Origin: Rhynchopus euleeides
Taxonomy: Eukaryota > Euglenozoa > Diplonemea > Diplonemida > Diplonemidae
DNA: 64,000 nt
Reading direction: 5' to 3'
Assembly: GCA_963210315.1 (NCBI GenBank)
Contig: OY723264.1
Coordinates: 310,001 to 374,000, forward strand
Of the stretch, positions 51,005 through 61,903 are shown piece after piece. The notes under the pieces are model-generated. The model worked only from the letters and a program-made list of their open reading frames with translations. It did not search any database and was not told where the DNA came from. The stretch's first letter is position 1. Every line of letters starts with the position of its first letter. The position numbers and the translations under genes were made by a program.

Positions 51005-52474
51005 CTACGGCACCAGCGCCATGTCCAGCCCGTCTGAGAGATCGCTCAGCAGATCACGCCGCGGGGCACCTCTGGGTCCTACAAACCCCTGCCCATCTCC
51101 GCCTCCCCCGTTCGCTTCCTGGCCTGCCGGAGCCCCAGCCTCTCCAGCCCTTCCGTCGGTAGCATTGGCACCTGCGGAGCCATCAGACTCCGCAGGGTCT
51201 TCGGCTAGCATGGAGCATATCAAGTTAGAGGCGCGCTGAGCAACCTGTGTCGACGGGGTCAGCGAGCCGCCGGACAGCCTGCGCTGCAGAAGGGAGGCAG
51301 ACGCAGCCTCGCCCAGGCGTGTGTAGTGCTGCAGCGCCTCCAGCAAGAAGCTGCTGCCGCCCAAACCCTGGGGCGCGCCGAACACAATCTCATCCACAAC
51401 CTGTGCCCAGGTGTGCCGCGCGTCCCCCCCGGCGCGGCCCGCAGCAGCCGCGGCGAGCCGCAGCGCCTCCACATGCAGAGGCGAGCCGAGGGGCACCGCC
51501 GCACGCACCAAGGCGTACACGCGGAGCCCCTCCGCCGCAAGGCAAGGCTGCCCCACCTCCTGCGCCAGGCGCAGCAGGGCAGAGGCGAGGCGCAGCAGCA
51601 GCGACGCAGGGAGGGCTGCGAGGCTGCTGCGCAGCAGCAGCGCGTCGGCTGCGGCGTAGGCCGCACGGAGGGCCTGCATGCCTGATGCGGGGCTGGGGGC
51701 AGTGCTTTGTTGGGGGGCGTCGCCCTGCGACTCGCCGCCCTGCCGCACGGCTTGCGCCACGGCGGCGACGTGGCGTGCGGCGTCTGGGCACACCGCGTGA
51801 TGTGCCGAGGCGATGCCCTCCCCTGCAAACCCACTCCGCAGCAGCGCATCCGCCACGGCTGCCAGGCACTGCATGTCGAACACGCTGTGCTGTGCGGGGG
51901 TGCGGGGTGTGTGCGGCATGCCCCGCGCGGCGCTGACCAAGAGGGCCGCACTGCCCCCTCCAGGGGAAGACCCTGCCAGGGTCACCACCTCTGCGGGCCG
52001 CGCGCTGTGGAGCAGGAAGGTTTTGAACAGGGCTGCGCCTGCACCGAACCCACGCAGGGCGCAGAGCGCCTCCAAGGCGTAGTTGAGCTGGTGCCGAGCA
52101 GGGGCTCGACCCCTGTCGAGCCAGGTGTGGAAGAAGTGCAGCGCCTTGCTGTGGTGCCCCAGGCGTGCGTAGCGCGTGATGCAGAGGCTGACCGCCGGGT
52201 CTGAGAGAGGGATGCCTCTGGAGCGCATGTCTGTGAGGCAGGACTCAAAGGCAGGCCCGGGCCGTGATGCAGCCTCCCGCAGCAGCAGCGTGTAGGACCA
52301 GAAGCCGACCTCGCAGCCCGACTGCCTTGCGGAGGCGAGCTCTCCCTCCATCATCCGGACGCGCCGCTGCCCCGGAGGCAGCCCGTTGGGCGCGTTCTTC
52401 CGATAGGGGAACTGCTTCCCCAGAACGCTCCCGAAGAAGGTGTCGCTCCCGCGGCGGAGGAGGGGCTGGGACAT
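51005..52474 (-). CDS. Pentatricopeptide-repeat-like protein, 489 aa
   Basis: It is probably an organellar RNA-processing factor. From the ATG at 52474 (MSQPLLRRGSD) the protein is helical throughout with PPR-like units, best seen in the stretch PAVSLCITRYARLGHHSKAL followed by FHTWLDRGRAPARHQLNYAL (about residues 105-150). Ala/Leu-rich helical repeats continue to about residue 430. The N-terminus is basic and Ser/Arg-rich, compatible with an organelle-targeting peptide. The C-terminus is Gly/Asp-rich. The repeats are divergent, so a PPR or OPR/RAP-type helical repeat protein fits; the specific target is unknown. The open frame extends to 52714, but that part is poly-Pro. Confidence 0.7.
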   Translation of the reverse strand: MSQPLLRRGSDTFFGSVLGKQFPYRKNAPNGLPPGQRRVRMMEGELASARQSGCEVGFWSYTLLLREAASRPGPAFESCLTDMRSRGIPLSDPAVSLCITRYARLGHHSKALHFFHTWLDRGRAPARHQLNYALEALCALRGFGAGAALFKTFLLHSARPAEVVTLAGSSPGGGSAALLVSAARGMPHTPRTPAQHSVFDMQCLAAVADALLRSGFAGEGIASAHHAVCPDAARHVAAVAQAVRQGGESQGDAPQQSTAPSPASGMQALRAAYAAADALLLRSSLAALPASLLLRLASALLRLAQEVGQPCLAAEGLRVYALVRAAVPLGSPLHVEALRLAAAAAGRAGGDARHTWAQVVDEIVFGAPQGLGGSSFLLEALQHYTRLGEAASASLLQRRLSGGSLTPSTQVAQRASNLICSMLAEDPAESDGSAGANATDGRAGEAGAPAGQEANGGGGDGQGFVGPRGAPRRDLLSDLSDGLDMALVP

Positions 52475-53623
52475 CCTCGCTCTATATGGTATGGGGGTGG
52501 GCGTGGTGTCAGCAGCGTCGGCAGGTGGTGGCGGCGGCGCTTCTGTTGGGAGAGACCCCTGCGGCCGGCATTGTGCGCAGAGGAGGAAGAGAAGAAGAGG
52601 AGGGGCTGCAGAGGCACCTCTGCTGGTGGTGGCACTGCGTTGGCTGGGAGGGGGCAATGCACAATGCAGAATGGGGGGGGGTGGGGGTGGGGGTGGAGAG
52701 GGGGTGCAGGGCACGGTCTTGAACGTTTACAGACAGACGTCCGACTATAGACACTGTTTTCTTCCGCATCCCTGTCGGTCGGTCGGTCGGTGGGGGGGGC
52801 GGGCTGTTGGATCGAAGCGTTGTGCCGCACAGCCACACACACCACTCGATTAGCCCAAGGCTGCGTGCAGAAGAATATGTTAAGCGCAGCGCGTTGAATC
52901 AACACGAGTGGTTGCATGAGCCGGTGTGCTTGGTGTGTGAGGAGAGCATGCCATAGAGCAACACTGTTGCACCATCAGTGAGGTGCTTTGATGCCCCCTG
53001 TTCCTGTCCTGTGCCAAGGGCAGCAGTTGTAACAGGGGGCTGCACAACCCGACGGCGGAACGAGCGATATCAGTCGCGCTGTGTGCAAGAGGTCCGGATT
53101 TCTGTTTATGCGGCAAACGGGCAGTGTTTCGACGCCACGATGCCTCCCCACCCCCGCCCCCCACCCCCAGCGTGGATGATTGTATAGCCCTTCAGCTTGC
53201 GCTGCACGGCAAGGCAACCCCAATGTTTCGCGCACAAATAGCCCCATCTTTTTTTGTGTCAAATAAACAAGCTTGCTGTGGGAAGAAGAGTGTAGATTCG
53301 CTTTGTTCTGCACATTTGATGCGATTGCCGGCTGCAAATCTGGCCTCGCGAGCGAGGAGCGCACGAGCAGAGCGAAAAAGGTATGCACCACTTTCTCCCC
53401 ACAGCGAACATGCACCGAAAACTACTGCCGAGAGAATCACAAGAGAGAAGGTAGTAACGACAGTTTGTGTTCCTTCCTTGTGCCAAGCATTTGTTCAAAA
53501 GAACCATACGGCATACCCCATTCTCGGGATCAGCTCCGGATGACCAACAAGCCACAAAACGGGGAGACGGCTCGCAGTCGGAAGCATCAAGGTTGGAAGT
53601 AGGAGGCCCCTCACTGGAAAAAA
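52475..53623. other. Intergenic region, 5' flank of the PPR-like gene
   Basis: No gene recognised. It contains a short GGTC tandem run near 52776-52791 and G-tracts near 52670-52690. Confidence 0.5.
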
Positions 53624-54137
53624 CATGGTTTGACATAAGACTTACTTATTTTTACGCTTATTCCGTAAGATTTGTAAGTCTTATAAGACTTACGGAAATC
53701 TTACGGAAATCTTATAAGACTTATAAGAATCTTACGGATTCTTATAAGTCTTATAAGAATCTTACGGATTCTTATCAGGCTTACGGAAAATCTTATAAGA
53801 TTTTTTTATCTTACCAAAAATCTTATAAGACTTACAAATCTTATCGGAAAAATCCGTAAGTCTTATAAGACTTACGGGAAATCTTATAAGTCTTATAAGA
53901 TTTTCCGCAAGTCTTATAAGACTTATCGGATTTCTGGCAAGAATTTTCCGGAATCTTACAAGAATCTTATGAGATTTTCCCAAAATCTTATAAGACTTTC
54001 TCAGATTCTTACAAGTCTTATAAGATTTGACGGCTTATCGTAAGAATTCTTGGCTTTTTTTCGTAAGTGTTCGGAGCCAATAAGCGTAAGAATCCATAAG
54101 AATCCAACAAGATTCTTAAGCGGCTTGTCAAACCATG
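53624..54137. mobile_element. TIR element filled with CTTATAAG palindromes
   Basis: The ends are CATGGTTTGACA and its complement, with six A residues on each side. The 514-bp interior is made almost wholly of overlapping AGACTTATAAGTCTT and TCTTACGGAAAT strings in both orientations. It can fold on itself many times and has no coding capacity. Confidence 0.75.
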
Positions 54138-54229
54138 AAAAAATCGGGAAAAAACCCCCAAAGACACACAAGCGCGAGAGGAGAGAACAGGCGCAATCGA
54201 GAGGCTAAGAAGCACTGCTATATTTTGTC

Positions 54230-54343
54230 CAAGGGGGTCTTCGCTGGTCGACAAACTTCGACAATCTTCGTCAGTTTTCAGCTAATTCAACAGGAAATGC
54301 ACCAAAGTGCACTGTCGACCACCCCGTAGCGAAGACCCCCCAA
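54230..54343. repeat. Short inverted-repeat element with GCGAAGACCCCC ends
   Basis: Left AAGGGGGTCTTCGCT and right GCGAAGACCCCCC face each other, each with an adjacent GTCGAC site. The same tip motif occurs in the 389-bp units and near 28575. Confidence 0.55.
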
Positions 54344-54739
54344 GGCAATCACAGCTGCATCACCCCACCGAAAGGGGTTGCGAGATCGGCGGCAAAGCCG
54401 CCATACATGCTGACAAGAGGAAAGGAGAACCGGGCGGAGGGAACGAGGGGGGGGCGAGGTGTGTTACGAGAAGTGGCATTGCGCCCCCCCCCCCACCCCT
54501 CAGGCTGGGGCAGCCCAGGGGGGAGGGGCGCACGCAGGGGCGGGTGCCCCGTGGCACGGTTTGAACTACCGTTGTGCATGATTCTCTTTCACACCCCCCT
54601 GCTCCCGCCCTCCCCTGTTTTGTTGGTATATAGCATCGCATTGCCACTATCGTGAAAAAAAGAACATGCCACCCCTGTGTAACGGGGTGGCGAAAACGAG
54701 GGGGGCGGGGAGGGGCACACACATGAAACATTCGCTGGT

Positions 54740-55582
54740 TTAGTCCTCGTCGTCCAGCATGTCCGAAATGAGGGCGATCGTCTTCCACCTGAAGATCGGG
54801 AAGAACTCGTCGAAGGTGATGTGGCCCGACCCGTTCAGGTCCATAAGCTTGAAGAGGTCTTTGATGTCGCCTTTGCTGGGGACCTTGCACCCGGTGTGGG
54901 CTGTGATCTCCGTGAAGACGTTCACCACCTCGTCCTTCGTCAGGGTGCCGCTCTTGTCCTTGTCTGCTGCATCGAACACCTTGCGGGAGTAGAGACGCGC
55001 CGCACGGGGGTCGGACATGAAGTTCACAACGAGGTCCACATCCAGATCCTTCAGCTTCTTCTCGTCCTTAATCTTGCGGATCTTCTTGAGGCGCGTGTTG
55101 CGCACACCCTCCGTCTCAGGCATCACCTTGATCTTGAAGGTCTGTGTCGTCATCTTCTTCACCTCGCTGAGCCACGCCTTGTCTTTGCTCAGCGACTTCG
55201 CCTTCTCCTGGAATGCCTTCTGGTCGGCAGCGTCCCGGATGACAGTGATAGGCAGAGTGCAGCCTTCGAAGATATCGCTCCTGGGGCCGCATGCCTCCAT
55301 GAACTGGCGGCGGTTGCGCACCGGGCGCTGCTCCTTGTCGTTGTCGTCGAAGTCGTCGTCCTCCTCTGTCGTGCTGACCACCACAACCAAGTCGCCCGCT
55401 TTCAGCCCGCTGCTGCCCTTCACGCTCTTCACCACCATGTTCTCGTCAAGGGCAATCCCGAGCGACCCAGCCTTCCCCTCGTTCAACAGCTTCCGCCGTG
55501 CAAGCATGCGGTCCTTCTTCGCAGGCTTTGCAGGCTTCGCCTTGTCACCGGGCTTCTTCTCAGCGCTGCCGCAGCAACCCAT
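54740..55582 (-). CDS. N-myristoylation-candidate PDZ-like/EF-hand calcium-binding protein, 280 aa
   Basis: A probable membrane-associated calcium sensor. From the ATG at 55582 the protein starts MGCCGSAEKK, a typical N-myristoylation/palmitoylation context, followed by a Lys/Pro-rich linker. Residues about 35-105 resemble a PDZ core (SLGIALDENMVVKSVKGSSG then AGDLVVVV). A basic helical middle follows. Two canonical EF-hand loops are DKDKSGTLTKDE (about 207-218) and DLNGSGHITFDE (about 248-259), with calcium-ligand residues at 1, 3, 5 and 12. The tail is acidic (DMLDDED). The frame is open upstream to 55816, but the MGCC context makes 55582 the best start. The PDZ assignment is by sequence feel only; the EF-hands are secure. 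Confidence 0.85.
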   Translation of the reverse strand: MGCCGSAEKKPGDKAKPAKPAKKDRMLARRKLLNEGKAGSLGIALDENMVVKSVKGSSGLKAGDLVVVVSTTEEDDDFDDNDKEQRPVRNRRQFMEACGPRSDIFEGCTLPITVIRDAADQKAFQEKAKSLSKDKAWLSEVKKMTTQTFKIKVMPETEGVRNTRLKKIRKIKDEKKLKDLDVDLVVNFMSDPRAARLYSRKVFDAADKDKSGTLTKDEVVNVFTEITAHTGCKVPSKGDIKDLFKLMDLNGSGHITFDEFFPIFRWKTIALISDMLDDED

Positions 55583-56218
55583 CCTGGCTGTGTGTGCTCC
55601 GCCTGCCTGTGCTGCAGGTGGTGTGGGTGTGACACGACGGGGCTTGGCCCAACGCTTTCGCGCTAAAGTGTTCTGCGCCTCATCGCAGACCGGGTTTGCA
55701 CAATACATGCACACGGTACCCTCTGCTACCAGCTGGCCATCATCATCATGACGAAAACGCGCGACACGTCGACGACACGAAATGGCCGGCCAGCAGAGGC
55801 CTATTGCACCCCCCAAAGAATGCCACTACGGAATACCCCCTGGGGATGGAGTGGGGTGGGGGCGAGGCGGGGGAACCTGCCCTACTCTCTCACCAAACCT
55901 TTCTGGAGCAAACTGCAAGACTGCAAGGCGCCACGGCCACCGCTGTGTGAAGTAAGGGGCACACAGCCACGGATTTGCGGGGGGATCCCTCTTGAGACAA
56001 GGAATGGTTTTGAAGCTGCTGGGAGGGGCACACTGCGCAGGCGCAACATCCCGAGAACAGGCGTCTCTATGCCTGCTGTGAGTGTCATCGCAAGAGCCAA
56101 CCCGCCAGACATTATCCTGGCCTCCAGAGGCTCGCCGCTGAGGTGAGAAGTCTTTAGGCGTCTTGTCCAAACGAAATAGAAAACCAAAACCCGAAGGGAG
56201 AGTGGGGGGGGGGGGGGG
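55583..56218. other. Intergenic region
   Basis: No gene recognised. It ends in a long G-tract (56204-56218) that abuts the TA flanking the next element. Confidence 0.5.
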
Positions 56219-56220
56219 TA

Positions 56221-57368
56221 GGGGGGGTCAAATGCCCCCCCTTTTACGTGGATAAACACGATTTTTCAAAAAACCGGCGCAGAGGCCCCAAAGCCCCCGT
56301 AAACCCTCCAAACCCCCCCAGATCGGTCCGGAAACCCATCGAACCCCACTTTTCCACCATTCCGGGCACCTCAGGTGCCCGAATTGGGGTACCTAAATTT
56401 TGTGCCACCGTTTGGTACCGTACAGTGCCACTGTGTGGGAGGTTGGAAAAGAAAATGCCCCAACACACCACATCTGAGGGTTGCAATGCATGTTGCTTGC
56501 CAACCACGTCATCCGGTGGGTGTCAGGCGCTATGTAGGTGGCATCAGCCAGGTCTTCGATGTGTTCTGGCTTGTATATGTACCTCCCTTCCTGCGGCACA
56601 GGCACTGCCTTTGTCCCCCACACCAGCCACAGAGAGCGTATTGTACTCGGTCCACGGTTGCTGATTCATTGTGATGCGTTGTATCCTCGAGTGAACGTCA
56701 CACACTAGTGGCACCACCACCCGCCATCCGAGAGCTGTATTGACTTTGCGCGCTTCCGTTGCATTCACCTCGCCACGCATATTGCACTGTTCAGTATCAG
56801 TGCTCTTGGGCCAGGCAAAGTAGACCGCAGCAACTACCAATTCTGCACAATGGGTACCACGACAGCGCACTTCGTGTGTTCCCGGAATGTACAGCTCGTG
56901 TTGCAACAGTCGTTGTCAACACATCCCGGTTGTGGAGCACTGCTGCACAGGAATCACACGACCATCTGGACTTGTTCCGTACCTACAGGCAGCCTCCCGG
57001 TGCATGGTGACAGGGAGGTACATATACAAGCCAGAACACATCGAAGACCTGGCTGATGCCACCTACATAGCGCCTGACACCCACCGGATGACGTGGTTGG
57101 CAAGCAACATGCATTGCAACCCTCAGATGTGGTGTGTTGGGGCATTTTCTTTTCCAACCTCCCACACAGTGGCACTGTACGGTACCAAACGGTGGCACAA
57201 AATTTAGGTACCCCAATTCGGGCACCTGAGGTGCCCGGAATGGTGGAAAAGTGGGGTTCGATGGGTTTCCGGACCGATCTGGGGGGGTTTGGAGGGTTTA
57301 CGGGGGCTTTGGGGCCTCTGCGCCGGTTTTTTGAAAAATCGTGTTTGTCACCCCCATTTGACCCCCCC
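56221..57368. mobile_element. Foldback-type TIR element with ~360-bp arms
   Basis: The left arm (56221 to about 56590) and right arm (about 57011 to 57368) are inverted copies over most of their length. The outer tip is GGGGGGGTCAAATG, and the inner end of homology is GTATATGTACCTCCC. TA lies at 56219-56220 and 57369-57370. The spacer is about 420 bp. No transposase. The tip resembles that of the element at 49817. Confidence 0.85.
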
Positions 57369-57370
57369 TA

Positions 57371-58186
57371 GGCATAGGGTGCGGGCGATTCGGTTATCGC
57401 CCAAATCGCAAAAATTATCGCCCTCATTATCGCCCATTCTGTCAAGGCGATAAGTGGGCGATAATGTTTCCGTCGTATTTCTGGGGGCAAAATGGCCCGG
57501 CCAGGGACGTCAGATCACTGCTGAGGTGGTGAGTGGGTCATTGCCTCAGTGAAGACCCGGTTCCTTACCTAGATCAAGCCCTCTGCTCCAGTGTTCTCAG
57601 TGGGTCATGACTCTGTGACCAGGGTCAGAACCGCCCCAGGTCTCAGATCAGCCGTGAAGCTTCCTGTGGGCTATGCAATGAGTCATCTCAAACGTACGGA
57701 GTTCATCTCCTCCCATTCAGACCGACTACACTAGAACCACGCATCTCCTTCAACACTAAGGTGTACCCGCTTCATGCTCACGAGTGCTCCTAGTAACGGC
57801 GAGTGAACAGGTCCTGAGCGAGGTCAGGATCTGGGACAATGCCCAGTTCCTCACGTGGGTTTTGACCGAGGAAATGACCCACCCGCATGACGTCAGTGGT
57901 CAGAAGCTGATTTCTGATGCAGAGTCCTAGGTCTTGGCCCAGTTGTTGACGAGGTCACAGGGCCCTGTGGGACCCAGGGTCAGTAGAGCGGTAACCCACT
58001 CACCACTAGCTGAAAACCCCTTCAGAAAGTGTGAAAGAAAACGGGCGATACTGGGCGATAATTTGGCGATAATCGGGCGATAATTGGGCGATAATGGGCG
58101 ATAAGGCGATTCGATACGCGATAATCGGGGCTCGAACCCGGTTGAGCGAATATAGGGCGATAGGCGAATCGCCCGCACCCTATGCC
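57371..58186. mobile_element. TA-flanked TIR element of GGGCGATAA repeats
   Basis: The TIR begins GGCATAGGGTGCGGGCGATT. TA lies at 57369-57370 (shared with the previous element) and 58187-58188. Subterminal regions are iterated GGGCGATAAT units in opposite orientation. The centre contains the LSU-rRNA-like segment (57641-57811). Length 816 bp. Confidence 0.85.
57641..57811 (+). other. Segment resembling the 5' region of LSU rRNA
   Basis: Two strings match the conserved start of eukaryotic 25S/28S rRNA in the correct order: CTCAGATCAGCCGTG at 57642-57656 and CCTAGTAACGGCGAGTGAAC at 57789-57808, continuing AGG. In genuine LSU rRNA they are roughly 80-100 bases apart; here the gap is about 130 and the sequence between does not match. 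I treat this as a decayed rDNA-derived piece inside a transposon, not a working rRNA gene. Confidence 0.5.
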
Positions 58187-58448
58187 TAGGGGGGGGGGGG
58201 GGTGTTGTCCGGCCACACCCTAACAAAACCCGTGCTGCATGGGTGAAATAGACATATCAACAGCACGGGGTGGGGGGTGGAGGGGGGGGGAAGGGGGCAA
58301 GGAGAGAGTTTTCCTCGAGAGGCGACACGGTTACTCCCACACACCGAGGTGAGTGTGTGGCCCCACAAAACAGAGGTGGGAAAAATACTCGGGGTTGCGT
58401 TCTTCGCACTCACAGTGTCCTGCGAGTGCATATGTGCAGGGTACCGAC

Positions 58449-59654
58449 CAGGCCTGGGCGGGGAACGAGCCCTTTTTCCAGGTTTTTTGGGTCGGGGAAC
58501 CAGGTTTTTTCTAAGAATTTTTACAAGGGATTTTTTGCTCGCCCCCCCACAGTTTCCAGGCGCGTGCCCGTCAGGCGGGACTTATTCTCTGATTTCTCTC
58601 CGCGTCATCATGTGACAGCTCTCGAGTGATGCCCAGAGATGCTTGCGGCAGAGAGTGCCCCTCATGCGCGTTACAGCTGAAAATGAATGAGGATCATCTG
58701 GCACTCGTTCTCATCGGGGGTTGTGCTCCGCAGGGACTCAATACACCTTGGCACTCTCGCAGAGCTGGACATGCCAGCAGCTGGAGGACAGTTACAAAGC
58801 TGCCACTCCCGACGCCACCCACCTGCTGGCCCCTTCAGGTCTGAAAGCCCAAAAGCTCCCGGGGATTTTTGCAGTGGTGCGCACCATATTCAGCGCAGTA
58901 GGGTGATCTCTCCGATTTTCCAAAACTGCTGGTCTACTGGTTTGGGGAACGGTCGTCGGCAGACCGTTGAAATGCCCGTGTTAGCAAGGCACACTCACGT
59001 TTCAGGTAGCGTGTCGCGTGTCACGCATGTCGCGAACGCGGCAAGTGTACCTCCCAGGTAGGGAAGCCCGACCTCCTGTCCGATGTCAGTCAGGCTTCGA
59101 AGAAGCGCTTCATGGATGCGGCGCTGACCTCCTACGCTGCACTGTACCCGGAGAAGTGAGATAGATGGACGGGCACACGCTACCTGGGGGGTCTGGGGGG
59201 CGGAGCCCCCCAGCCGCCGGAGGCCACGGTCGCGAACATCTGTTCGTGTGGGCGTACAGATTCTGTGCGAGTTGGCTGCGTCCTCAGAGGCGATTGGAGT
59301 GGTTGGACCCCGACTTGATGGGATTCGAAGGACTTAAGTACGAGACGTACGCCACAGGGGGGTCTGGGGGGCGGAGCCCCCCAACCGCCGGAGGCCACGG
59401 TAGTGAACGTCTGGCTCTCCAGTTGGCCAGCAAGGCGAACGGTACGTGGGACAGACTTCCCTCCATCCTTGTGCGCGCCCTGTCGACTGGGGAAAACTTA
59501 GAAAAAGTTTTTTCCTCTGCGAAACAACCTTAGAAAAAAAGTTCCCCTAACAAAATTCTTAGAAAAAAACTTTTTTCCCCTTACAAAAATTCTTAGAAAA
59601 AAAGTTCAGAATCCTGAAAGTGGGGAACAAGCCCCCCAGTTAGGAACAGCCCTG
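58449..59654 (+). mobile_element. hAT-like non-autonomous element, copy A, with 8-bp target duplication
   Basis: The perfect target duplication GTACCGAC lies at 58441-58448 and 59655-59662. The ends are CAGGCCTGGG and, from the right, CAGGGCTGTTCC. Length 1206 bp. Copy B at 60464-61669 is nearly identical. Short frames are conserved between the copies but have no known domain. It contains two inverted copies of the GC hairpin module and a TTCTTAGAAAAAA-rich right end. Confidence 0.92.
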
Positions 59655-59662
59655 GTACCGAC

Positions 59663-60455
59663 GCGTCTTTCTTTTTTGGCGCAAAAAAGAAAAGGGGCGG
59701 GCTGTTCTTCGACTAACAAGGTGCATACGCACACACATTTCTTCACTTTTTTAACGGCCTTCTGTTTTGGTGTGGGTCGCAACCCCTGCGCCCCTGCCCC
59801 TCCAAAATGCTGCCCCACCCTACCCCACCGCCCCCCCCCCCCTCCTTCCCATCGTGTGGCTTGACTCGGGACCTGGCGGTGTCGCACAGTACTTGCCGCA
59901 CCATCTTACATTTTTTTGCAGCAGACATTTTGCACTGGGGGCTAGACAGTAAGATAGCGCGACAGGGCGGGGAAATGGGGAGGGGAGGGGGGGGGTGCTG
60001 AAGGTGACTTGCTTGTATGTATTTGTGTTGGGATATCCCCGCCTCCCCGCCCCCCTCCCTTCACCCGAAGCAGAGATGGGCGAGGCAGGACGCAGGGCGG
60101 CACTGGCACTGTGGCTTTGGCACATAGAGTGGGGGGGGAAAGGGCGCCCCGCCCTACTTCAGTGTGGTTGAAAATAGCATTATTGTCGGAGGGCTCACTT
60201 TCCGGGAGGCCAGTCTTGGCCACGGAGGAGGTTCGGATTGACAACTAAAGGAGGCCTCGCCACCACTGCACCCCTACACCGGGGGGAACCGTGCACCGCA
60301 TTGCTGCCTGCGAAATCAGCTCCCTCCCCCACTCTCCAGAGGGCGAGGTGTCCTGACTTTGCTGACTTTGCCAGGCTGGGGTGGACCGGGCACCGGCCAA
60401 CCTTCTACTGCGATCGTGGCGATTGGGGCTGGGCCGCGGTGCAGAGTGAGAAACC
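59663..60455. other. Unassigned spacer between two hAT-like copies
   Basis: Mixed sequence with C- and G-tracts near 59828 and 59984. No recognised gene. Confidence 0.5.
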
Positions 60456-60463
60456 ATCACATC

Positions 60464-61669
60464 CAGGCCTAGGCGGGGAACGAGCCCTTTTTCCAGGTTT
60501 TTTGGGTCGGGGAACCAGGTTTTTTCTAAGAATTTTTACAAGGGATTTTTTGCTCGCCCCCCCACAGTTTCCAGGCGCGTGCCCGTCAGGCGGGACTTTT
60601 TCTCTGATTTCTCTCCGCGTCATCATGTGACAGCTCTCGAGTGATGCCCAGAGATGCTTGCGGCAGAGAGTGCCCCTCATGCGCGTTACAGCTGAAAATG
60701 AATGAGGATCATCTGGCACTCGTTCTCATCGGGGGTTGTGCTCCGCAGGGACTCAATACACCTTGGCACTCTCGCAGAGCTGGACATGCCAGCAGCTGGA
60801 GGACAGTTACAAAGCTGCCACTCCCGACGCCACCCACCTGCTGGCCCCTTCAGGTCTGAAAGCCCAAAAGCTCCCGGGGATTTTTGCAGTGGTGCGCACC
60901 ATATTCAGCGCAGTAGGATGATCTCTCCAATTTTCCAAAACTGCTGGTCTACTGGTTTGGGGAACGGTCGTCGGCAGACCGTTGAAATGCCCGTGTTAGC
61001 AAGGCACACTCACGTTTCAGGTAGCGTGTCGCGTGTCACGCATGTCGCGAACGCGGCAAGTGTACCTCCCAGGTAGGGAAGCCCGACCTCCTGTCCGATG
61101 TCAGTCAGGCTTCGAAGAAGCGCTTCATGGATGCGGCGCTGACCTCCTACGCTGCACTGTACCCGGAGAAGTGAGATAGATGGACGGGCACACGCTACCT
61201 GGGGGGTCTGGGGGGCGGAGCCCCCCAGCCGCCGGAGGCCACGGTCGCGAACATCTGTTCGTGTGGGCGTACAGATTCTGTGCGAGTTGGCTGCGTCCTC
61301 AGAGGCGATTGGAGTGGTTGGACCCCGACTTGATGGGATTCGAAGGACTTAAGTACGAGACGTACGCCACAGGGGGGTCTGGGGGGCGGAGTCCCCCAGC
61401 CGCCGGAGGCCACGGTAGTGAACGTCTGGCTCTCCAGTTGGCCAGCAAGGCGAACGGTACGTGGGACAGACTTCCCTTCCATCCTTGTGCGCGCCCTGTC
61501 GACTGGGGAAAACTTAGGAAAAGTTTTTTCCTCTGCGAAACAACCTTAGAAAAAAATTCCCCTAACAAAATTCTTAGAAAAAAACTTTTTTCCCCTTACA
61601 AAAATTCTTAGAAAAAAAGTTCAGAATCCTGAAAGTGGGGAACAAGCCCCCCAGTTAGGAACAGCCCTG
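60464..61669 (+). mobile_element. hAT-like non-autonomous element, copy B, with 8-bp target duplication
   Basis: The perfect target duplication ATCACATC lies at 60456-60463 and 61670-61677. It has the same length and orientation as copy A and differs by only a few substitutions and small gaps, indicating recent transposition. Confidence 0.92.
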
Positions 61670-61903
61670 ATCACATCACACGCGATTTATTTTCCGCTTT
61701 GGGCTTCGGGCCGGATGCCAGCTGAAGGGCTGGCATCCACGGCGCACAACCCGCACACAGCAAGGAGCAGAGGTCAGGTGTGCCTGCGCTCACTCACTCA
61801 CTCACGATATGCGATGTATTGCCACTGGCTATCTAGGGGAGGTGGGTTAGGTTCGGCCCGACCCTTGTCGCCAGGGAGGGGGCAACGGCTGCAGGTGCAT
61901 CGT

